Shown piece after piece: positions 1 to 4,639 of a stretch of DNA of 5,336 bases. Under the pieces are notes generated by a model, which was not told where the DNA came from, did no database searches, and saw only the letters and a list, made by a program, of their open reading frames with translations. Every line of letters begins with the position of its first letter. Position 1 is the stretch's first letter. The stretch lies in contig CAJPTT010000189.1 in the NCBI GenBank assembly GCA_905373565.1, positions 1 to 5,336 on the forward strand, written 5' to 3'. Source of the stretch: an uncultured Treponema sp. Lineage in GTDB: Bacteria; Spirochaetota; Spirochaetia; Treponematales; Treponemataceae. The translations under genes and the position numbers were made by a program.

Positions 1-35
1 ACCTATACAAACAACAGATTTCGGAATAGTATACT

Positions 36-41
36 TATAAT
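36..41 (+). promoter_or_regulatory. Possible sigma-70 -10 box upstream of tsaE
   Basis: The hexamer TATAAT is a perfect -10 match 57 bases before the tsaE start, in AT-rich DNA that has stops in all three forward frames (27-29, 38-40 and 73-75). No good TTGACA-like -35 element lies 16 to 18 bases upstream, so the promoter would be weak, activator-dependent or not real. The first few bases of the window could be the tail of an upstream gene, which cannot be judged from here. A perfect -10 hexamer in AT-rich DNA is also expected by chance fairly often. Confidence 0.3.
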
Positions 42-97
42 GATAACTATTACGAAGGATATTTTCTTTAGCTAAGAAATAAAAAGTTAGGGCAGAT

Positions 98-553
98 ATG
101 GTATACAGAACAAAAAAAGAAGAGGATACTGTCAATTTCGGGCGGGCTTTAGGCCGCTTGCTTCACGCAGGAGATGTGCTTGCTTTGCAGGGGACACTTG
201 CAGCCGGTAAAACGCAGCTGACAAAGGGTATTGCGCAAGGGCTCGATATATCCGAAGCCGTTACCAGCCCCACCTTCACCATCATATCGGAATATTACGG
301 ACGGCTGCCGCTCTACCACATGGATGTCTATCGACTGAATTCACCGGAAGATTTTTTAGACCTCGGCGTTGAAGATATGCTCTACGGCCAAGGTGTGTGT
401 ATTATCGAATGGAGTGAAAAAATCATGTCGGAATTACCGGCACGTACTATACTTATCCATATCAAGCCGGAAGAAGATACAAGCAGAACTATTACCATTA
501 CGAACTGGTCGTACCAAACGGACAGCTTAACCGAATACGAGGCGGCGCCATGA
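98..553 (+). CDS. tsaE: TsaE, ATPase of tRNA t6A biosynthesis
   Basis: TsaE (YjeE family) is the P-loop ATPase that works with TsaB and TsaD to attach threonylcarbamoyl to A37 of ANN-decoding tRNAs in the cytoplasm. The 151-residue product has the usual family length. Visible motifs are the Walker A loop GTLAAGKT (residues 32-39), the TSPTFTII switch segment (56-63), LYHMDVYRL with the acidic Asp76 (72-80) and IIEWSEK (102-108). The commonest family P-loop reads GDLGAGKT, so Thr33 and Ala35 are departures, although the essential Gly-Lys-Thr is intact. The ATG at 98 is preceded by a modest AGGG (89-92), and an in-frame stop at 80-82 excludes an earlier start. The stop overlaps the tsaB start (ATGA), indicating translational coupling. 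The assignment is secure from motifs and from the neighbouring tsaB. Confidence 0.95.
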   Translation: MVYRTKKEEDTVNFGRALGRLLHAGDVLALQGTLAAGKTQLTKGIAQGLDISEAVTSPTFTIISEYYGRLPLYHMDVYRLNSPEDFLDLGVEDMLYGQGVCIIEWSEKIMSELPARTILIHIKPEEDTSRTITITNWSYQTDSLTEYEAAP

Positions 554-1215
554 ATATACTTGCAATAGATACCCTCACACCAACCCTTTCAATTGCGGCA
601 CAAGGGCCAAACGGTTTGGTTACCCAATCATTCGCCGGTAAAGGTACCTCCCATGCAGAACGGTTGCTCCCCCTGATTGATACTGCCGTATCAGCCGCGG
701 GATTTACCGCTGCAAATACGGAAACAGTGTTGGCGCCGGAAGGCCCCGGTTCTTTTACCGGTCTAAGACTTGGGTTTGCAACGGCAAAAGCATTACAGCT
801 CAGCAGTAACAGCTGTTTTATTCCCATTCCTACGCTCCCATGCATTGCATCGCAGTATGAGGCATGGAATGGAAATATTGCCGCAGTGATAGATGCAAAA
901 AGAGATCGCTTTTATATCCAACTCTTTAAAAACGGAACGGCGGTAACGGAAGCTTTTGACAAAACGGCAGCAGATATACTCCCGTACTTTTCGGAAAACG
1001 AAGAATGGCTGGTTACCGGCTACGGAACGGCAGCGTTTAAAAATGCTGCTGCAATTTCACAAAGTAATATCCGCTTTCATTTTATTGAAGCGGATACCCT
1101 CTCTTTTGCATATTCGATGATCAAGTATATGCAAAAGCACGGTAATGTACTGAAGAATGCTGCAGATTATGCGGGGCCTCAGTATGTTCGAAAAAGCGAT
1201 GCGGAGAAGGACTAA
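550..1215 (+). CDS. tsaB: TsaB, t6A biosynthesis scaffold protein (YeaZ family)
   Basis: TsaB is an inactive ASKHA-fold paralogue of TsaD. It dimerises with TsaD and recruits TsaE in the bacterial t6A complex. The 221-residue product starts with the family signature MNILAIDT (1-8). It then shows SHAERLLPLID (34-44), the diagnostic GPGSFTGLRLG (65-75), VIDAKRDRFY (113-122) and the C-terminal GPQYVRKSDAE (209-219). The length is normal for the family. It lacks the metal-binding histidine pair expected of catalytic TsaD, consistent with a scaffold role. GAGG at 539-542 lies 7 bases before the ATG. The gene overlaps tsaE by 4 bases and ends 3 bases before the next gene, so the three are probably one transcript. 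In many bacteria the neighbour here is rimI; none is present. Confidence 0.95.
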   Translation: MNILAIDTLTPTLSIAAQGPNGLVTQSFAGKGTSHAERLLPLIDTAVSAAGFTAANTETVLAPEGPGSFTGLRLGFATAKALQLSSNSCFIPIPTLPCIASQYEAWNGNIAAVIDAKRDRFYIQLFKNGTAVTEAFDKTAADILPYFSENEEWLVTGYGTAAFKNAAAISQSNIRFHFIEADTLSFAYSMIKYMQKHGNVLKNAADYAGPQYVRKSDAEKD

Positions 1216-1218
1216 CCT

Positions 1219-2304
1219 ATGGAAAAAAGTATGTCATCGGGACAGAAACGACAAATTGCAGGAGAGATGTCAGCAGAAGAACAAGAGGCGTATTTTAACG
1301 AACTTGCTAAATTAACAAAGGTCGGAAGTATCCCTACAATGATTGTTGACAGTAATTTAGTTATACGCCACATGACCGCAAGCGTGTATAAATTATTCGC
1401 AGGTTATTATACATTGGAAAAAAAGCCTTTTTTTAACGTTTTCGGCAGAGTCCTTAGTCAAACGGAAATAAAAGATTTTTTTGAGAGTATACGATCGCGA
1501 GAAAAGGGATGGTCATGGATCGGTAATATGGTTCATAAATCACATACATTAAAAACGCTGTATACGCGAGTACGATTCCATCCGCTTTTTGATAAGGAGA
1601 ACCGTTACCTGCTTGGATACTGGGTGATTATTGAAAATATAACAGCAGAGCAGATTGGAATGTATAAAATGATGCTAAACGGTTTGTTGCAAGCTTCAAT
1701 GCTGAAAGACAACGATACCGGCAACCATGCACAACGGCTCAATTTTTATTGCCAAGAGTTTGCTGAGTATCTGTTTAGCCTTAAACAATATTCTCAGATT
1801 ACTCAGGATTTTGTCGACAATATTTCCTTTTTGGCAGCTATCCATGATGTGGGCAAAATCGGTACGCCGGATTATATTCTGCAAAAACAAAGCAAGTTGA
1901 CCGGTATCGAATGGGAAGTAATGAAGGAGCATACCATTAACGGTGCACTCATTGTGTCATCTTATCCGATTCCAATGGCAAAAGAAATAGCATTAAGTCA
2001 TCACGAGCGGTGGGACGGCAGCGGATACCCATTTAAACTGGAAGGAGAGATGATTCCGCTTTCTGCAAGACTTGTCGCAATAGCCGACGTATATGATGCG
2101 CTGCGGATGAAGCGCTCATATAAAAACGAGCTTTCACATGATGAAGTGGTACAATATATTTTTGAAAATGCGGGGAAGCATTTTGATCCGCTGCTGGTAA
2201 CGCACTTCAAAAAGATTCATCATGCATTTGATAAAATATGGCAAACCCTCAAAGATGAGCGAGAGGAACATTCTCCGTACCCCGTGGTGCGGGCGGTGGT
2301 ATAA
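1219..2304 (+). CDS. PAS-like sensor plus HD-GYP cyclic-di-GMP phosphodiesterase
   Basis: The 361-residue protein is predicted to hydrolyse cyclic di-GMP in the cytoplasm. Residues 35-145 resemble a PAS sensor domain: a predicted strand at SIPTMIVDSN, a terminal strand YLLGYWVIIENITAEQ, and no visible cofactor-binding signature. Residues 155-335 form an HD-GYP domain with all key motifs. These are DTGNH (166-170), HDVGKIGTPDYIL (209-221), the later metal ligand His238, HHERWDGSGYP (261-271), which contains the GYP signature, ADVYDAL (289-295) and GKHFDP (319-324). There is no signal peptide or membrane segment. The ATG at 1219 has AAGG (1207-1210) 8 bases upstream; Met5 at 1231 is a less well placed alternative. 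The gene lies 3 bases after tsaB and upstream of the flagellins. A role in motility is inferred from that position and from the known link of c-di-GMP to flagella. Confidence 0.9.
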   Translation: MEKSMSSGQKRQIAGEMSAEEQEAYFNELAKLTKVGSIPTMIVDSNLVIRHMTASVYKLFAGYYTLEKKPFFNVFGRVLSQTEIKDFFESIRSREKGWSWIGNMVHKSHTLKTLYTRVRFHPLFDKENRYLLGYWVIIENITAEQIGMYKMMLNGLLQASMLKDNDTGNHAQRLNFYCQEFAEYLFSLKQYSQITQDFVDNISFLAAIHDVGKIGTPDYILQKQSKLTGIEWEVMKEHTINGALIVSSYPIPMAKEIALSHHERWDGSGYPFKLEGEMIPLSARLVAIADVYDALRMKRSYKNELSHDEVVQYIFENAGKHFDPLLVTHFKKIHHAFDKIWQTLKDEREEHSPYPVVRAVV

Positions 2305-2349
2305 GGAGCGCTGAGCAATCAACACCCCCGACGCAGAGCGTTCGTCAAA

Positions 2350-2388
2350 GGGAATGTCCCGAAAATACCCAACTTTTGGGACATTCCC
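2350..2388 (+). terminator. Strong hairpin after the HD-GYP gene, terminator-like without a T tract
   Basis: A perfect 11-bp inverted repeat (GGGAATGTCCC at 2350-2360 and its complement at 2378-2388) extends inward by four more pairs, one of them G-U, to give a 15-bp stem with a 9-base loop. It lies 46 bases past the HD-GYP stop and before the flaB1 promoter, the expected place for the end of the tsaE-tsaB transcript. Neither side carries a run of T, so it is not a standard intrinsic terminator. It may instead protect an mRNA 3' end or act with Rho. Each arm also holds GGGA/TCCC and can fold alone. Confidence 0.45.
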
Positions 2389-2441
2389 AGGTTACCTATT
2401 CCTAAATATGAAGATTTTGCATAAAAAAAATGCAAAAAAAC

Positions 2442-2469
2442 TAAAGTTTTCAGCTTGTCCCTCCGATAA
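2442..2469 (+). promoter_or_regulatory. Sigma-28 (FliA-type) promoter of flaB1
   Basis: The -35 part TAAAGTTT (2442-2449) matches the flagellar sigma-28 consensus TAAAGTTT exactly. The -10 part TCCGATAA (2462-2469) matches GCCGATAA at 7 of 8 positions. The spacing is TAAA-N16-TCCGATAA, one base longer than the E. coli consensus but identical to the fliD promoter in this window. Transcription should start near 2476, giving a leader of about 105 nt. Sigma-28-type promoters before treponemal flaB genes are known. Confidence 0.85.
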
Positions 2470-2476
2470 AAGATAT

Positions 2477-2527
2477 GGAGATATTCTACCCAAAATCTCT
2501 AAAAACCGAGAGATGGTAGATATTTTC
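2477..2527 (+). promoter_or_regulatory. 5'-terminal stem-loop of the flaB1 leader
   Basis: From the predicted transcript start, 2477-2490 can pair with 2515-2527. This includes CTACC (2486-2490) with GGTAG (2515-2519) and ATAT with ATAT around one bulged T. It continues into an inner stem ATCTCT (2495-2500) with AGAGAT (2509-2514), separated on the 5' side by a 4-base bulge. The folded RNA would start at or next to its 5' end. Such structures commonly shield mRNAs from 5'-end-dependent decay. The function is inferred, and the outermost pairs are G-U rich and weak. Confidence 0.45.
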
Positions 2528-2534
2528 TATTTTC

Positions 2535-2576
2535 TTGAAAAGCACGGATGCTTTTCAGTACCACATTTCATGGAGG
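2535..2576 (+). promoter_or_regulatory. Candidate double CsrA-binding site over the flaB1 ribosome binding site
   Basis: Site 1 is CACGGATG (2543-2550), a full match to the CsrA core CANGGANG. Its GGA lies in the 6-base loop ACGGAT of a hairpin with an 8-bp stem (TGAAAAGC 2536-2543 with GCTTTTCA 2550-2557, plus a G-U pair at 2535/2558). Site 2 is CATGGAGG (2569-2576), also a full CANGGANG match, and contains the Shine-Dalgarno GGAGG (2572-2576). The GGA triplets are 26 bases apart, within the range a CsrA dimer can bridge. The layout resembles the CsrA-controlled B. subtilis hag leader. Binding is inferred, not shown. Confidence 0.65.
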
Positions 2577-2582
2577 AATGCT

Positions 2583-3443
2583 ATGGTTATCAATCACAAC
2601 ATGAGTGCAATGTTTGCACAGCGTACATTAGGCATTACCGATGTACGTATCGGTAAGGACATCGAAAAACTGTCCAGCGGCATGCGTATCAACCGCGCAG
2701 GCGACGATGCTTCCGGACTTGCAGTTTCCGAAAAAATGCGCGCTCAAATCCGCGGTTTAAATCAAGCCTCGGCAAACGCATCGAACGGAATCAGCTTTAT
2801 TCAAGTTGCCGAAGCGTATTTGCAGGAGACTACCGACATTATGCAGCGTATCCGCGAGCTGGCGGTACAGGCGTCAAACGGTATTTACAGCGCGGAAGAC
2901 CGGATGCAAATTCAGGTCGAAGTTTCTCAGCTTGTTGCCGAAGTTGACCGCATCGCAAGTTCCGCTCAATTTAACGGCATGAACTTGCTTACCGGACGCT
3001 TTGCACATGAAGGCGGAGAAAACTCCGTAACCGGATCAATGTGGTTCCACATCGGTGCCAACATGGATCAACGCATCCGCGTGTACATCGGTACCATGAC
3101 GGCTCATGCACTCGGCGTACGCGATTTGAGCGACAACAGAACGATGACTATCGAAACTGCGGAAGATGCGAACCACAGCATCGGCACGATCGATGAGGCG
3201 TTAAAGAAAATCAACAAGCAGCGGGCAGATCTTGGTGCATACCAGAACAGACTGGAAATGGCTGTTGTCGGAATAGACATTGCCGCAGAGAATTTGCAAG
3301 CGTCCGAATCACGTATTCGCGATGCCGATATGGCAAAACAGATGGTCGAGTATACGAGAAATCAGATACTCAACCAGTCCGGTACTGCAATGCTGGCGCA
3401 GGCAAATTCAAATACCCAGCTTGTACTCTCATTATTGCGGTAA
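2583..3443 (+). CDS. flaB1: FlaB-type flagellin, core protein of the periplasmic flagellar filament
   Basis: FlaB proteins form the core of the spirochete flagellar filament in the periplasm and are exported by the flagellar type III system, so no signal peptide is expected or seen. The 286-residue product has only the conserved D0/D1 parts. The N-terminal half (residues 1-140) includes INHNMSAM, KLSSGMRINRAGDDASGLAV (29-48) and QRIRELAVQ (88-96). A short variable stretch spans about 141-195. The C-terminal half includes NKQRADLGAYQNR (211-223), SESRIRDADMAKQMVEYT (241-258) and a terminal LLR. The ATG at 2583 is chosen because GGAGG (2572-2576) sits 6 bases upstream and the protein then begins like other FlaBs; an in-frame TTG at 2535 would add 16 unrelated residues. 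It is driven by the sigma-28 promoter at 2442-2469. The family is certain. The number 1 rests on gene order (flaB1-flaB3-fliD in treponemes) and is less sure. Confidence 0.93.
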   Translation: MVINHNMSAMFAQRTLGITDVRIGKDIEKLSSGMRINRAGDDASGLAVSEKMRAQIRGLNQASANASNGISFIQVAEAYLQETTDIMQRIRELAVQASNGIYSAEDRMQIQVEVSQLVAEVDRIASSAQFNGMNLLTGRFAHEGGENSVTGSMWFHIGANMDQRIRVYIGTMTAHALGVRDLSDNRTMTIETAEDANHSIGTIDEALKKINKQRADLGAYQNRLEMAVVGIDIAAENLQASESRIRDADMAKQMVEYTRNQILNQSGTAMLAQANSNTQLVLSLLR

Positions 3444-3454
3444 TTTTGGCTAAA

Positions 3455-3484
3455 ACTCTCTTGTCTTTTTTTCGGCAAGAGAGT
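3455..3484 (+). promoter_or_regulatory. Hairpin A after flaB1, with a poly-T loop
   Basis: ACTCTCTTG (3455-3463) pairs perfectly with CAAGAGAGT (3476-3484). A G-U and a C-G pair extend the stem to 11 bp. The 8-base loop is TTTTTTTC. The hairpin starts 12 bases after the flaB1 stop. The T run is in the loop rather than after the stem, so it is not an intrinsic terminator for + strand transcription. It could protect the flaB1 message 3' end or be a processing site; either role is inferred. Confidence 0.45.
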
Positions 3485-3500
3485 ATACTAGTTACAGTAA

Positions 3501-3537
3501 TAACGAGAACCGGTGGAATGCTTCCGGTATCTCGTTA
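3501..3537 (+). promoter_or_regulatory. Hairpin B between flaB1 and flaB3
   Basis: TAACGAGAACCGG (3501-3513) pairs with 3524-3537 in a 13-bp stem interrupted by a single bulged A at 3529. The 10-base loop TGGAATGCTT contains GGA (3515-3517) but does not match CANGGANG. The loop and the adjoining stem contain GCTTCCG (3520-3526), which is complementary to CGGAAGC at 3606-3612 and at 3699-3705, so alternative foldings of the flaB3 leader are possible. Confidence 0.45.
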
Positions 3538-3577
3538 CCATGATCTTTGAAAAACACCCTTAAGAAGCCCTGTATAG

Positions 3578-3623
3578 CAGTATTATTGGTCTTCGGTTAG
3601 TACATCGGAAGCCAATAATACTG
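3578..3623 (+). promoter_or_regulatory. Hairpin C between flaB1 and flaB3
   Basis: CAGTATTATTGG (3578-3589) is the exact reverse complement of CCAATAATACTG (3612-3623), a perfect 12-bp stem. Past one bulged T, CTTC (3591-3594) can also pair with GAAG (3608-3611), leaving a loop of about 13 bases. No T tract follows, so it is not an intrinsic terminator. It sits about 100 bases upstream of the flaB3 start and is most likely an RNA element of the intercistronic region. Confidence 0.45.
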
Positions 3624-3682
3624 TGTAAAAAGCAGAGGGAAAAGGCGCAACCAATTTCCGTAACGTTTTTATACAGCGACAA

Positions 3683-3719
3683 TTTCCGGCATGGATGTCG
3701 GAAGCAGACTTCAAGGAGG
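3683..3719 (+). promoter_or_regulatory. Candidate double CsrA-binding site over the flaB3 ribosome binding site
   Basis: Site 1 is CATGGATG (3690-3697), a full CANGGANG match followed by T, so that GGATGT matches the strongest CsrA consensus. It is shown on a hairpin of 9 pairs (3683-3691 with 3696-3704, two of them G-U) and its loop is TGGA. Site 2 is CAAGGAGG (3712-3719), again a full match, and is the Shine-Dalgarno itself (GGAGG 3715-3719, 5 bases before the ATG at 3725). The GGA triplets are 22 bases apart. The hairpin sequence is unrelated to that of flaB1 but the arrangement is the same, which argues for a conserved function. Confidence 0.65.
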
Positions 3720-3724
3720 GTTAT

Positions 3725-4582
3725 ATGATTATTAACCACAACATGAGCGCTATGTATTCACAGCGCAACACAGGTATTGTCGAGACCAGCATTGCAAAAG
3801 ACATCGAAAAGCTTTCCAGCGGTATGCGCATTAATCGCGCAGGCGACGATGCTTCCGGACTTGCAGTATCCGAAAAAATGAGAAGCCAGATTCGCGGCTT
3901 AAATCAGGCGGGGCAGAATATACAGAACGGCGTTTCCTTTATCCAAGCAACAGAAGGATATTTGGCTGAAACCACCGATATTATGCAGCGCATGCGCGAA
4001 TTAGCTGTTCAGGCAGCCAACGGTATTTACTCCGCTGAAGACCGTATGCAAATTCAGGTTGAAGTTTCTCAGCTCGTGGACGAAGTAGACCGCATCGCAA
4101 GTCATGCTCAATTCAACGGTATGAACCTGCTTACCGGACGCTTTGCAAGAGATGCTGCTGATAATCAGTTGCAGCTGCATGTCGGTGCAAACATGGATCA
4201 GTCCGAAAAACTCTTTGTCGGAACAATGACAGCCATAGCTCTCGGCCTTATGGGCGGTGCTCAGGGCGGCGAAGGTGATATGATCACCATCTCCTCTGTA
4301 GAGGGTGCTAACATGGCTATCGGTACTATCGACAATGCGTTGAAGCAGATCAATAAACAGCGCGCAGACCTCGGTGCATACCAGAACCGCTTTGAACTTG
4401 CATACAATGGTGTTGCGATTGCTGCTGAAAACCTGCAGGCGGCCGAATCACGCATCCGCGATGCCGATATGGCAAAACAGGTTGTTGAGTACACCAAGAA
4501 TCAGATCTTGATGCAGTCAGGTACCGCAATGCTCGCACAGGCGAATACACAACCCCAGTCGGTTGTCCGCCTCCTTCAATAG
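3725..4582 (+). CDS. flaB3: FlaB-type flagellin, second core filament protein
   Basis: This 285-residue paralogue of the preceding gene should co-assemble into the periplasmic filament. Shared regions include KLSSGMRINRAGDDASGLAV (29-48), RELAVQ (91-96), GIYSAEDRMQIQVEVSQLV (100-118), NKQRADLGAYQNR (210-222) and ESRIRDADMAKQ (241-252). It differs in an early segment (residues 11-24), in NIQNGVSFIQATEGYL (65-80), and most in a glycine-rich middle (about 141-198, including GLMGGAQGGEGD). There is no signal peptide, as expected. The ATG at 3725 has AAGGAGGG just upstream; an in-frame ATG at 3695 lies inside the regulatory hairpin and lacks a ribosome site. No sigma-28 promoter is visible in the 281 bases before it, so it probably depends on flaB1 transcription. 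The family is certain. The number 3 is inferred from its place between flaB1 and fliD; flaB2 lies elsewhere in known treponemes. Confidence 0.92.
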   Translation: MIINHNMSAMYSQRNTGIVETSIAKDIEKLSSGMRINRAGDDASGLAVSEKMRSQIRGLNQAGQNIQNGVSFIQATEGYLAETTDIMQRMRELAVQAANGIYSAEDRMQIQVEVSQLVDEVDRIASHAQFNGMNLLTGRFARDAADNQLQLHVGANMDQSEKLFVGTMTAIALGLMGGAQGGEGDMITISSVEGANMAIGTIDNALKQINKQRADLGAYQNRFELAYNGVAIAAENLQAAESRIRDADMAKQVVEYTKNQILMQSGTAMLAQANTQPQSVVRLLQ

Positions 4583-4613
4583 CGCTCAGGAGAATCGGGA
4601 AAACACGAAAATC

Positions 4614-4638
4614 CTTAAATCAACAGAGAGGATTTAAG
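4614..4638 (+). promoter_or_regulatory. Small hairpin after flaB3
   Basis: CTTAAATC (4614-4621) pairs perfectly with GATTTAAG (4631-4638) around a 9-base loop, 31 bases past the flaB3 stop. The 8-bp stem is AT-rich and weak and has no T tract. It is the first of three consecutive hairpins in the flaB3 3' region. No function can be assigned. Confidence 0.3.
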
Positions 4639-4639
4639 T

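Noticed and set aside
498..845. Minus-strand open frame of 115 codons opposite tsaE/tsaB
   Set aside because: It lies wholly opposite two well-supported genes. The low-complexity translation shows no recognisable domain.
2415..2437. Inverted repeat TTTTGCAT/ATGCAAAA around an A-run
   Set aside because: It is upstream of the sigma-28 promoter in A-rich sequence, with a weak AT stem and no T tract in either direction. It is likely compositional, though an upstream AT-rich promoter element is possible.
2535..2582. TTG start 16 codons before the chosen flaB1 start
   Set aside because: It lies within the leader hairpin, has no Shine-Dalgarno and would add residues absent from other FlaBs. The ATG at 2583 has a strong GGAGG.
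2354..2656. A forward open frame of 100 codons between the HD-GYP gene and flaB1
   Set aside because: It runs through the 2350-2388 hairpin, the sigma-28 promoter and the leader, then into flaB1 in another frame. It has no ribosome site and no family-like motif.
3547..3576. Sigma-70-like pair TTGAAA / TGTATA before flaB3
   Set aside because: The spacing of 18 is acceptable but the -10 is poor and the start would fall in hairpin C. It is kept only as an alternative within the flaB3 finding.
3626..3652. Possible sigma-28 promoter for flaB3 (TAAA 3626-3629, then GCGCAACC)
   Set aside because: Only 3 of 8 positions match in the -10 part, and the -35 lacks the GTTT extension. This is far weaker than the flaB1 and fliD promoters.
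3652..3688. Direct repeat CAATTTCCG (3652-3660 and 3680-3688)
   Set aside because: Nine bases twice with no further copies; chance is sufficient to explain it.
3695..3724. ATG 10 codons before the chosen flaB3 start
   Set aside because: It sits in the candidate CsrA hairpin without a ribosome site. The ATG at 3725 has AAGGAGGG and gives the usual MIINHNMS start.
4261..4550. Two overlapping minus-strand open frames opposite the flaB3 3' half
   Set aside because: They mirror the conserved flagellin coding sequence and have no independent start signal; they are shadows.
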